From Acidobacteriota bacterium (GTDB lineage: Bacteria > Acidobacteriota > Thermoanaerobaculia > Gp7-AA8), in assembly GCA_003223695.1 (NCBI GenBank), contig QHVY01000037.1, forward strand, positions 1 through 6,741: a DNA stretch of 6,741 bases. The letters run 5' to 3'. The notes beneath the pieces were generated by a model. That model saw only the letters and a list, made by a program, of their open reading frames with translations. It ran no database searches and had not been told where the DNA came from. Shown here piece by piece: positions 1 through 6,024 of the stretch. Position numbers and translations under genes: made by a program. Every line of letters begins with the position of its first letter. The stretch's first letter is position 1.

Positions 1-617
1 GAAATGAGCGCGATCGGTCGCGATGCCGGCGCGCCATGCTCGCGCAGCTTCCGCACGATCATCGGCAAGTTAGCCACGCCCATCAGGAACACGATCGTTC
101 CCGAGAGATGCGCGAGCGCCTGCCAATCGATGCCCGTTGTCTCGTCGCACTCGTGTCCTGTAACGAGTGTTACAGATGTCGCGTGCGCGCGATGCGTGAC
201 AGGAATGCCGGCGTACGCCGGGCCGGCGATCGCCGACGAGATGCCCGGCACGATCTCGAATTCGATCGACGCCGCGGCGAGCTCCTCGGCTTCTTCACCG
301 CCGCGGCCGAATACGAACGGATCGCCGCCCTTGAGGCGCACGACACGCTTGCCCTGCTTCGCCTTCTCGATCAGTAGCCGGTTCGTTTGATCCTGCGACA
401 CACTGTGCGCGCCCGAACGCTTTCCGACATAAATCACTTCAGCGCTCTTCGGAATGCGCGCAATGATCTCGGGCGCGACGAGCGCATCGGTGGCGACAAC
501 GTCCGCGCTGGCAATGAGCTCCGCCGCGCGAAGCGTCAGCAGATTCGGATCGCCGGGGCCTGCGCCCACCAAGAAGACCTTCCCGTTCGCCGTTGGCCGT
601 TCGCTGTTGGCTGTCAT
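1..617 (-). CDS. cobA: Uroporphyrinogen-III C-methyltransferase (SUMT), N-terminal part, truncated by window edge
   Basis: SUMT transfers two methyl groups from S-adenosylmethionine to uroporphyrinogen III, giving precorrin-2 for siroheme, cobalamin or heme d1; it is cytosolic. I translated 205 residues by hand from the ATG at 617-615; the 3' end lies outside the window. Hallmarks of the family are all present: GAGPGDP at residues 18-24 (SAM-binding loop), RLKGGDPFVFGRGGEE at 94-109, VPGISSA near 123-129, PVTHR near 139-143 and VTGH near 152-155. About 60 residues of the methylase domain should follow, and a C-terminal HemD fusion, common in such operons, cannot be excluded. The start overlaps the hemC stop (ATGA), with GGAG five bases upstream. 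Residues 1-12 (MTANSERPTANG) precede the normal family start at GKVFLVGAG and are encoded by the 7-nt repeat element, so they are probably not functional protein. Confidence 0.95.
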   Translation of the reverse strand, partial: MTANSERPTANGKVFLVGAGPGDPNLLTLRAAELIASADVVATDALVAPEIIARIPKSAEVIYVGKRSGAHSVSQDQTNRLLIEKAKQGKRVVRLKGGDPFVFGRGGEEAEELAAASIEFEIVPGISSAIAGPAYAGIPVTHRAHATSVTLVTGHECDETTGIDWQALAHLSGTIVFLMGVANLPMIVRKLREHGAPASRPIALI

Positions 618-656
618 TGTGTCTCCTCGGCCAACGGCGAACGGCGAACGGCCAAC
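585..656. repeat. 72-bp inverted repeat of 7-nt units spanning the hemC stop and SUMT start
   Basis: Two 28-nt arms (585-612 and 629-656) flank a 16-nt loop (613-628). On the plus strand the left arm is four heptamers: GTTCGCC, GTTGGCC, GTTCGCT, GTTGGCT. The right arm is GGCCAAC, GGCGAAC, GGCGAAC, GGCCAAC. In the mRNA, 24 of 28 positions can pair. The loop on the coding strand holds GAGGAG, five spacer bases, the SUMT ATG and the overlapping hemC TGA. The arms are translated: LAVRRSPLA at the HemC end and MTANSERPTANG at the SUMT start. Similar peptide phrases are, from memory, common in predicted proteins of Acidobacteriota and other soil phyla, so this looks like a dispersed element rather than protein-selected sequence. 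Confidence 0.93.
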
Positions 657-1528
657 TCGTTGGCACCGGCAGCCACAAGAGCCTCATACACGCGGTCGAC
701 CAAATCTTCGGCATCGTTGCCGCTTTGCCGGAAGCGAATGGTGCGCTCACCTTCGAGCTCGCCAAAAAATGCGCGAATGGTGATCGTGGAGTCGATCGTC
801 GCGTGAACGGCGACGGCAGAATAGCAGTCGAGCAACTCGCCGAATTTCTGCAGAACGCCGCGTTCGCACTTCGCGGCCAGCGCGGTTTGCTCGTGATTCA
901 GCGGCGCTATGAGGCCTTCGCGCCCGGCCAGCGTCTCGCACACGATGATTCCTTGTCCCGCCGCAGGAATCATTTCATCGATCGAAAATCGTGAGGTAAT
1001 CTCGCCGTCGCGGCCCAATCGCTGCAGGCCGGCGCAGGCGAGGATGGCGCCGTCGTAAAGCCCGGCGCGCAATTTGTTGATGCGCGTGTCGACGTTGCCG
1101 CGAATCTCCTCGACCCGCAGCTTCGGATAAAGTGCACGCAATTGCGCCCGCCGCCGCGGCGCGCTCGTGGCGATCTTCGCGCCGTCGGCCATTTGATCGA
1201 TCGGAACGCACTCGAGCTGCACCCACGCGTCGCGCGGATCGGCGCGTTCGAGAAAAGCCGCCAGCGCAAACTGCGGCGATTCGATCGAAGGCACATCCTT
1301 CAGACTGTGCACCGCAATATCGATTTCGCCTCGGCTCAAAGCCTCTTCGAGCTCCTTGATGAACACGCCTTTGCCGCCTACGGAGGCGAGCGTCACGTCG
1401 GTTCGTTTGTCGCCGGTTGTGCGGATCGGAATGACCTCCGCGTGACGGCCAAGTCGCCGGGCGACCTCATTCGCCTGCCAGAGAGCCAACTGGCTGCCGC
1501 GTGTTCCGATGCGGAGCGGCGCGCTCAT
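614..1528 (-). CDS. hemC: Hydroxymethylbilane synthase (porphobilinogen deaminase)
   Basis: HemC condenses four porphobilinogen molecules into hydroxymethylbilane in the cytosol. At 304 residues it is normal length. Visible motifs: RIGTRGSQLALWQA at residues 6-19; VGGKGVFIKELEEALSRGEID at 50-70 in two adjoining blocks; HSLKDVP at 74-80, whose D78 matches the catalytic Asp; TSAPRRRAQL at 121-130 with the substrate-binding arginines; and PAAGQG at 188-193. The dipyrromethane cofactor cysteine is most likely C235 in GELLDCYSAVAVHA. That segment departs from the usual GGC: counting from the conserved ER, the Cys comes two residues later than in the E. coli enzyme. The ATG at 1528 overlaps the hemA stop by 4 bp with no clear Shine-Dalgarno, suggesting coupled translation. 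The last residues (LAVRRSPLA before EETQ) are encoded by the 72-bp repeat at 585-656, so the natural C-terminus was probably overwritten or extended by the element. Confidence 0.97.
   Translation of the reverse strand: MSAPLRIGTRGSQLALWQANEVARRLGRHAEVIPIRTTGDKRTDVTLASVGGKGVFIKELEEALSRGEIDIAVHSLKDVPSIESPQFALAAFLERADPRDAWVQLECVPIDQMADGAKIATSAPRRRAQLRALYPKLRVEEIRGNVDTRINKLRAGLYDGAILACAGLQRLGRDGEITSRFSIDEMIPAAGQGIIVCETLAGREGLIAPLNHEQTALAAKCERGVLQKFGELLDCYSAVAVHATIDSTITIRAFFGELEGERTIRFRQSGNDAEDLVDRVYEALVAAGANELAVRRSPLAEETQ
615..628 (-). promoter_or_regulatory. Ribosome-binding site and start codon of SUMT in hairpin loop
   Basis: On the minus strand the loop of the 72-bp repeat carries GAGGAG, spacer ACACA and ATG. 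Both initiation signals would be single-stranded if the arms pair. The hemC stop overlaps the ATG in the same loop, so terminating ribosomes arrive exactly at this site. Confidence 0.7.
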
Positions 1529-2781
1529 CGCAGCCCGAAAATTTTCCGGATGGTCTCGCGCAGCGATTCGCGCTCGTGCGGCTCGGAATCTTTCAGCCGC
1601 AGGATCGGGTAGTGGAGAATCTTGTTCACCATCTGCGTTGTCAGCATCTCGATCGACTCGCGCTGCTCGGCGGTGATCGGGCCGAGCTTGCGCAGCGTTT
1701 TCTCCAGCTCGGCGGTGCGAATCGATTCCAGCCGCTGCTGCAATTCGAGGATCGTCGGCACGGCATCCTGGGCTACCAGACGGTGCCGGAAATTCTCGAC
1801 TTCGCGGGCGACGATCGTCTCCGCTTTCTCCGCTTTTTCACGCCGCAGCTCGCGATTCGAGTCGGCGACCTGCTGCAAGTCATCGATGTTGTACAGATAG
1901 GCGCCGTCGATCTTCGCCACATCGGGATTGATGTTGCGTGGAACCGAGAGATCGATCAGGAACAGTGTGCGCATTCTCCGGGCGGCGAGGGCTCGCTCGA
2001 TTTGGGGCGGCTCGATGAGGTAGTGCGGCGCGGCGGTCGAAGCGATCACGATGTCGCAGGTCGCGAGGTACGGATCAATGCCTTCGAAATAGATCGCCTG
2101 TCCGTTGAAGCGTGACGCGAGCTGCTGCGCGCTCTCATGCGACCGGTTGGCAACGAAGATTTGCCGCAGCCCGAAACCGTTGAGGTGCTCCGCCGTGAGC
2201 TCGCCGATTTCTCCGGCGCCGAGGAGCAGGGCCTGCAGGCCGCGGAGATCGCCGAAGATTTTTCGCGCGAGCTCCACTGCGGCGTAGGGAACGGAGACCG
2301 CGTGCTCGCCAATGCCGGTGTCAGTGCGGACGCGTTTCGCAACTCGCATCGTTCCTTCGAAGAGGCGCTCGAGAAGACTGTCGAGAGATCCGCATCGCTG
2401 CGCAATCAGGAAGGCCGCTCGTACTTGTCCGCCGATCTGCGGCTCACCGACGACCATCGAGTCGAGCCCCGAAGCGACCCGAAAGAGATGCTTGATCACG
2501 TCTTCATAGCGCAGCACGTAGAGATGCTTCTCGAGCGAGGTGCGATGCGCGCCGCTGCGCTCGCTGAGCCACTTCACAATCGAGTCGATGACGTCTTCGT
2601 TCGATGCGGAGACGATCGCCTCTACGCGATTGCACGTCGAGAGTAGCGACGCGCCATCAATGCCGCCGATCGCCTTCAGCTCAGTCAGCATCACCGGCAA
2701 CTGCGCATCGGCGATGCTGAGCCGCTCGCGCACGTCGATCGGCGCGGTGCGATGATTCAGGCCGACGAGGATCAACGCCAC
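1525..2781 (-). CDS. hemA: Glutamyl-tRNA reductase
   Basis: This is the first committed enzyme of the C5 tetrapyrrole route. It reduces Glu-tRNA to glutamate-1-semialdehyde with NADPH. At 418 residues it is typical length. The catalytic domain has LVGLNHRTAPIDVRE (5-19) and the nucleophile C50 in STCNRVE; H98 and GLDSMVVGEPQI (105-116) follow. The NADPH-binding Rossmann domain shows GAGEIGE at 188-194 and ANRS at 211-214. A long helical C-terminus (about 310-418) fits the dimerisation domain. The start is GTG at 2781, chosen because it begins the family N-terminus and has a strong Shine-Dalgarno, GGAGG at 2793-2789, seven bases upstream. It follows the CcsA/HemX-like gene after an 87-bp spacer filled mostly by a 72-bp hairpin repeat that stops right at the Shine-Dalgarno. 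The stop overlaps the hemC ATG by 4 bp. All residues expected for activity are present. Confidence 0.98.
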   Translation of the reverse strand: MALILVGLNHRTAPIDVRERLSIADAQLPVMLTELKAIGGIDGASLLSTCNRVEAIVSASNEDVIDSIVKWLSERSGAHRTSLEKHLYVLRYEDVIKHLFRVASGLDSMVVGEPQIGGQVRAAFLIAQRCGSLDSLLERLFEGTMRVAKRVRTDTGIGEHAVSVPYAAVELARKIFGDLRGLQALLLGAGEIGELTAEHLNGFGLRQIFVANRSHESAQQLASRFNGQAIYFEGIDPYLATCDIVIASTAAPHYLIEPPQIERALAARRMRTLFLIDLSVPRNINPDVAKIDGAYLYNIDDLQQVADSNRELRREKAEKAETIVAREVENFRHRLVAQDAVPTILELQQRLESIRTAELEKTLRKLGPITAEQRESIEMLTTQMVNKILHYPILRLKDSEPHERESLRETIRKIFGLR

Positions 2782-2788
2782 CGAATGT

Positions 2789-2793
2789 CCTCC
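2789..2793 (-). promoter_or_regulatory. Shine-Dalgarno of hemA
   Basis: GGAGG on the minus strand, seven bases before the GTG start of hemA. It is among the strongest ribosome-binding sites in the window and supports the GTG over any ATG. It sits just 3' of the 72-bp hairpin on the mRNA, so folding of that hairpin would leave it unpaired. Confidence 0.85.
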
Positions 2794-2795
2794 GA

Positions 2796-2867
2796 GTTGG
2801 CCGTTGGCGGTTGGCCGTTGGCCGACAGGAGCTCTGCCCGGCGAACGGCGAACGGCGAACGGCGAAC
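2796..2867. repeat. 72-bp inverted repeat of 7-nt units between ccsA-like gene and hemA
   Basis: This has the same geometry as the copy at 585-656: arms 2796-2823 and 2840-2867, loop 2824-2839 (16 nt). The left arm on the plus strand is GTTGGCC, GTTGGCG, GTTGGCC, GTTGGCC. The right arm is four perfect GGCGAAC units. About 23 of 28 positions pair in the transcript, the mismatches falling at the fourth base of each heptamer. The element starts one base past the membrane-protein stop and ends two bases before the hemA Shine-Dalgarno, so it accounts for nearly all of the 87-bp spacer. No U-run follows, so it is not an intrinsic terminator. Confidence 0.93.
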
Positions 2868-2868
2868 G

Positions 2869-3663
2869 TCACACACGATGAATCCCCAGAATCGCGATGA
2901 CCGTGGCAACAAACGCGCAGGCGGAGATGACCGCCGTGCGGGGGCCGCGATACACGCCGCTGATGTAGGACTGCAAGAGGATGGCGAACAAGATCCAAGC
3001 GACCACGCCGCCGATCTGCTTCACGCGAAGGTCGATCAGCTCTGAAGTCGTTCGGTACGACCAGAGAATTCCGGCGAGAATGCCGAGCGTGTAAATGCTG
3101 AAGCCGACCGCCAGAGTGCGATAACTGAGCGTGCGGCAGACATTGAGACTCGGGATCCACTCCCAAAGTGCGCCGCGGTGCTTCGATTTCAGGGCCCGAT
3201 CCTGAACGAAGGCGAGCGTGCTGAACGCGAGGCCGACGAGCAGCGCCGCGACACCAACCGTCGACAGCAGAACATGCGTCGTAAAGAGTCCCGAGCGCAA
3301 AGAGGGATCCATCTGGGCAAACGGTTCACGCACGACCGCGGAAATCGTCAGCAGCATCAAGACGAGCGGATAGACGAAGAACGATGCGGCATGAACGCGA
3401 TAGCGAATGAACAGCACGAGCTCCGCAAGAAACACTGTCCACGCCACGAACGACGCCGCCTCCGGGAGATTGGTCAGCGGAGGATGGCCGGTACGCGCGC
3501 AAATCGTTCCGATCCAGATCGTGTGGCTGACCCAGCCGCCGATCATCAGCGCCAGGCCAGCGTGCTGCGCGTGCCGGCCGCGCGCAAACAGCGTGGCCAG
3601 CGCGACGATCGTGCCGGCGGCGTAAAACGCGAGAGCGAGATACAGCGTGGCGTTAGGACTCAT
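2869..3663 (-). CDS. ccsA: CcsA/HemX-family integral membrane protein (cytochrome c assembly-like)
   Basis: This is a 264-residue, strongly hydrophobic protein with about eight predicted membrane helices (near residues 5-25, 35-53, 66-87, 94-111, 128-152, 181-201, 214-233 and 242-260). It belongs to the family holding CcsA/ResC/CcmC (heme handling in cytochrome c assembly) and HemX, a membrane protein encoded next to hemA in Bacillus. Conserved-looking histidines are H47 (WVSHTIW) and H130 (THVLLS). The tryptophan-rich WWD heme-binding motif (YWSWDPKE type) is not recognisable: the corresponding stretch, about residues 201-223, reads as WSYRTTSELIDLRVKQIGG and lacks the W-x-W-D core. A HemX-like role tied to hemA is therefore more plausible than cytochrome c synthase activity, and the symbol marks family only. 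The ATG overlaps the GNAT stop by 4 bp, with no strong Shine-Dalgarno. The stop abuts the hairpin repeat upstream of hemA. Confidence 0.85.
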   Translation of the reverse strand: MSPNATLYLALAFYAAGTIVALATLFARGRHAQHAGLALMIGGWVSHTIWIGTICARTGHPPLTNLPEAASFVAWTVFLAELVLFIRYRVHAASFFVYPLVLMLLTISAVVREPFAQMDPSLRSGLFTTHVLLSTVGVAALLVGLAFSTLAFVQDRALKSKHRGALWEWIPSLNVCRTLSYRTLAVGFSIYTLGILAGILWSYRTTSELIDLRVKQIGGVVAWILFAILLQSYISGVYRGPRTAVISACAFVATVIAILGIHRV

Positions 3664-4151
3664 GTCGGCAGCTTCTTACAGAACACAACCTTGTCGTCTT
3701 CGATGCGATAAAAATCCTTGATACGCGAGATCTCGTCGTAACCGCTGCGTTGATAGAACCGAATCGTCGGCGCATAACTTTCTTTCGATGAGGTTTCGAT
3801 CAACAACATCCTGCCGCGATGCCGCCGCACCTCGTTCTCCACAAAGCGCAACAGAACCTGACCGTATCCCTGTCCCTGCTGCTTCGGATCGACGGCGATC
3901 CAGTACAAGTCGAAAACGCCATCGGCCAGCGGCGTGGCGCCGAACGTTACGTAACCCTGGACGATTTTCCGAGGACCACTGTCGGGGTCCTCGAGGACGT
4001 AGACGAGATACTCGCCACGTTCGGGATGATCGAGCGACTGGTCGACGAGATCCATCGCGCAGCGCACTTCGTCGGCAGTGAAGCGCGCCGTGCCGACCAG
4101 GATTTCGTGAATGCGGTCGCGATCGTTGCGGTCTGCTGGGCGAATCTTCAT
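3660..4151 (-). CDS. GNAT family N-acetyltransferase
   Basis: This is a 163-residue single-domain acyl-CoA N-acyltransferase. The acetyl-CoA pyrophosphate loop (motif A) is clear: WIAVDPKQQGQGYGQVLL at residues 84-101, with Q92, G93, G95 and G97 matching Q/R-x-x-G-x-G/A. Motif B is ETSSKESYAPTIRFYQRSGY (119-138), whose Y133 is the usual position of the general-acid tyrosine. The family cannot be narrowed to a substrate. The start at 4151 is preferred because MKIRPADRND begins the domain and gives an ATGA overlap with the upstream ATP-grasp stop. An in-frame reading upstream to 4457 would add about 100 residues of low-complexity protein inside that gene. It is too short and different in layout to be the usual beta-lysine acetyltransferase AblB, but its place after KamA and two ligases suggests it acylates an amine made in the same pathway. 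That role is inferred. Confidence 0.93.
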   Translation of the reverse strand: MKIRPADRNDRDRIHEILVGTARFTADEVRCAMDLVDQSLDHPERGEYLVYVLEDPDSGPRKIVQGYVTFGATPLADGVFDLYWIAVDPKQQGQGYGQVLLRFVENEVRRHRGRMLLIETSSKESYAPTIRFYQRSGYDEISRIKDFYRIEDDKVVFCKKLPT

Positions 4152-5113
4152 CGGCTGCGACGAGCGCAGGCCGCAATGATAAGGTCCTCCAGCAGATCTG
4201 AAAATAATATTCCGGCAGCATCGACCGCCTTGCGAAATCCACTGCCGGATCCTAGATCGGGATTCGGATTGATATCGACAATGTAGATCACACCGCTCTC
4301 GGACGATTGTCGCAAATCGAAGCGCACCGTCATGTCCGTACCAAGTAACTCCACTGCGCTCAGGCAGATACGAGCGATGTGATTTCGTGTGGCCGCGTCG
4401 ATGCACGCCGGTGTTCGATTCGTCGTCGCCAAATCCTCGGCTGACCCGTTCGCCCACTTCGCTTTCCAGCCGACTACGCGCTCGGTCGGCGCGAGGTGCT
4501 CGGCGAAAACGACCTCTCCGGGCGGCAAAAGCTTCCCGCAGTAGATTGATTGATTGAGCTCGCGCCCTTCGATGAACTCCTCGATGAGCGGCGGGTGTCC
4601 GTAACGATCAGCGACGTATGCGAAGCGCGCCTCGAGCTCCGAGCGCGTCTTCACCACCGCACCTGAATCAATGCCGATGCCCGCGTCTTCGAGCGACGGT
4701 TTGACGATGTACGTTCCGGGTGGCGCTTGAGAGGGGCACGGGTATCCACGCGGCGTGGGTAATCCGTTTGCCTGCAGCAGTCGCTTCACCAGAATTTTGT
4801 CGGTGCACAGCGCGACGGCAATCGGATCGCACGATGTATGGGCGACGCCGAGCATCTCCAGCGCCAGCGCGAAATTCATTTCGAATCGCGGGTGACCGAG
4901 CACGCCTTCGCAGTAATCAACGACGACGTCGAAGCCGCGAAGCGTCTGTAGCGCATCTTGAATGTTGCAACGAACGGGAACGATCTGCGCGTCGAGGAGA
5001 TCGGCCACCTCACGGGCGCAGTCGATGACCTCCGCCTCGCCGTAGCGCTCGAATTCGTTCAGGTGCGGCTTGAGATGTGCGTCGTCGTTGTACGCAACCG
5101 CTATGCGGCCCAC
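4148..5113 (-). CDS. ATP-grasp ligase, D-Ala-D-Ala ligase superfamily (first paralogue, divergent ATP loop)
   Basis: This 321-residue protein should form an amide bond through an acyl-phosphate. Its N-domain holds VVDYCEGVLGHPRFEMN (64-80) and SCDP (94-97), matching the NLAEG and GSDP regions of its neighbour. The ATP-grasp core has DK (105-106), IVKPSLEDAGIGID (136-149), PLIEEFIEGRELNQ (175-188), VRFDLR (263-268) and the metal-binding IVDINPNPD (278-286), with D267, D280 and N282 the probable Mg ligands. The nucleotide loop reads EDAGIGI instead of EGSSxGV, so it is a separate subfamily, not cell-wall Ddl. The start is GTG at 5113, with GGAGG (5122-5118) four bases upstream, overlapping the second ligase gene by 13 bp. 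The stop overlaps the GNAT ATG by 4 bp. Substrates are unknown; the nearby KamA makes beta-lysine a candidate by context only. Confidence 0.87.
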   Translation of the reverse strand: MGRIAVAYNDDAHLKPHLNEFERYGEAEVIDCAREVADLLDAQIVPVRCNIQDALQTLRGFDVVVDYCEGVLGHPRFEMNFALALEMLGVAHTSCDPIAVALCTDKILVKRLLQANGLPTPRGYPCPSQAPPGTYIVKPSLEDAGIGIDSGAVVKTRSELEARFAYVADRYGHPPLIEEFIEGRELNQSIYCGKLLPPGEVVFAEHLAPTERVVGWKAKWANGSAEDLATTNRTPACIDAATRNHIARICLSAVELLGTDMTVRFDLRQSSESGVIYIVDINPNPDLGSGSGFRKAVDAAGILFSDLLEDLIIAACARRSR

Positions 5114-6012
5114 CGCTCCTCCGCGCTCTTCATGATCCCGGCGATCAACTGGTCGTACGTCCAGCCAGCACCCTTCGCCAGGATGACGAGATCGCTGTGA
5201 ACGGGATGGACGCCGGGAAGAGGGTTCACTTCGACGAAGTTGGGAACGCCGTCGCGATCGCAGCGGACGTCGACGCGCGCGACATCGCGCAGGCCGAACG
5301 CGTTCCAGATGGCCAGTCCGACAGCGGCGGCCCGCGGTTCGTCGACGATGCGATATTCGACGCGCCGCTCGTAATCGCGCTTCACCTCTATGGAATAGAA
5401 GAAATCATCATCACTATTTTTCGGCACCACTTGCATGACGCCGATCACTTCGCCGCCGAGAATGCCGACCGTGTATTCGTTGCCGGGTAGAAATTCTTCG
5501 ATGAGCACAGGACCGTATTGGCTGACGCGGGCGATGGCTTCGTTCAGCTCCGCTTCGTTGTGGCAGAGCGACTTCGCTGTCACGCCCATTGAGGAACCTT
5601 CGCATGCAGGTTTGACGTCGGACGGGCTAAAGCCCGCCGCTACACACCAAGGCGCGGTGGCAATCCCGTGCGCCTTCGCCATCAACTTGGCGAGCGCTTT
5701 GTCGAGCGTGATGCCGATCGCGATTGGATCGGAACCGGTGCAGCGAACGCCGAGCATCTCCAAAGTCGCCGGCACTTGCGACTCCCTGCCCCGCCCGCCG
5801 ATGCCCTCTGCCAGGTTGAAGACGCGCTGAATTCCATCGAGCTTGTCGAGCATCGGCGCGCCCCAGCCGAGGCGGACAGGATCGTAGCCGCAGGCGCGGA
5901 GGGCGGATTCGAGCGCCTCGATCGTTTCGATCGAGTCGAACTCTTCGTAGCGGTCTCCCGCAAAGCGGGACGCTCCTTCAGGTTTGAGGTTGTAGGTTAG
6001 ACCGATCCGCAC
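5101..6012 (-). CDS. ATP-grasp ligase, D-alanine-D-alanine ligase-like (second paralogue, carries in-frame repeat)
   Basis: This 303-residue ligase is closer to the classical D-Ala-D-Ala ligase fold than its neighbour. Motifs: FNLAEGIGGRGRESQVPATLE (two adjoining blocks, 65-85), TGSDPIAIG (92-100), DKALAK (104-109), VKPACEGSSMGV (133-144), VLIEEFLPGNEYTV (169-182), ARVDVR (245-250) and the metal-binding FVEVNPLPG (259-267), with D248, E261 and N263 the likely Mg ligands. The GTG at 6012 is fixed: the in-frame stop of kamA (TAA, 6027-6025) lies only four codons upstream and the protein opens directly on the first beta strand (RIGLTYNL). No Shine-Dalgarno is evident. An oddity is residues 124-132 (VAAGFSPSD), encoded by a palindromic repeat that replaces the hydrophobic strand expected before VKP. 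Activity may be reduced, though all listed catalytic residues remain. Tandem context argues against a housekeeping Ddl. Confidence 0.88.
   Translation of the reverse strand: MRIGLTYNLKPEGASRFAGDRYEEFDSIETIEALESALRACGYDPVRLGWGAPMLDKLDGIQRVFNLAEGIGGRGRESQVPATLEMLGVRCTGSDPIAIGITLDKALAKLMAKAHGIATAPWCVAAGFSPSDVKPACEGSSMGVTAKSLCHNEAELNEAIARVSQYGPVLIEEFLPGNEYTVGILGGEVIGVMQVVPKNSDDDFFYSIEVKRDYERRVEYRIVDEPRAAAVGLAIWNAFGLRDVARVDVRCDRDGVPNFVEVNPLPGVHPVHSDLVILAKGAGWTYDQLIAGIMKSAEERWAA
5118..5122 (-). promoter_or_regulatory. Shine-Dalgarno of the first ATP-grasp gene
   Basis: GGAGG on the minus strand lies four bases before the GTG at 5113, within the end of the upstream ligase gene. Spacing is short but usable, and it supports a start that overlaps the preceding gene by 13 bp. 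Confidence 0.65.
5617..5645. repeat. Short palindromic (REP-like) element inside the second ATP-grasp gene
   Basis: The core 5623-5636 is CGGGCT, AA, AGCCCG: perfect 6-bp arms around two bases. It is flanked by GTCGGA on one side and CCGCTAC on the other. Read on the minus strand this is GTAGCGGCGGGCTTTAGCCC followed by GTCC, a form I recall as a frequent interspersed palindrome in acidobacterial genomes (memory, not searched). It is translated in frame as VAAGFSPSD, residues 124-132 of the ATP-grasp ligase, directly before the VKPxxEGSS ATP-binding motif. Confidence 0.7.
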
Positions 6013-6024
6013 AGTGGGAGTTGC

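Noticed and set aside
4..390. Plus-strand open frames at the left edge
   Set aside because: The minus strand encodes the SUMT motifs GAGPGDP and RLKGGDPFVFGRGGEE in the same stretch; the plus frames show only low-complexity Arg/Ser/Ala sequence.
585..656. CRISPR array or minisatellite
   Set aside because: Units are only 7 nt without spacers, and the two arms are inverted relative to each other with one fixed loop.
1501..2115. 204-codon open frame on the plus strand
   Set aside because: It is antisense to hemA, whose motifs are unmistakable. Its long open reading is a side effect of high GC and codon bias. The same applies to the other plus-strand frames.
2796..2867. Rho-independent terminator before hemA
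   Set aside because: The stem is strong, but no U-run follows on the transcribed strand; the hemA Shine-Dalgarno comes next instead.
4152..4457. Possible 102-residue N-terminal extension of the GNAT protein
   Set aside because: It lies wholly within the upstream ATP-grasp gene in another frame, has no recognisable domain character and is Arg/Ser-rich. The ATG at 4151 gives the domain start and an ATGA overlap.
4720..4745. Heme regulatory Cys-Pro motif in the first ATP-grasp protein (YPCPSQ)
   Set aside because: A single CP dipeptide is expected by chance and no second motif or heme-sensing context supports it.
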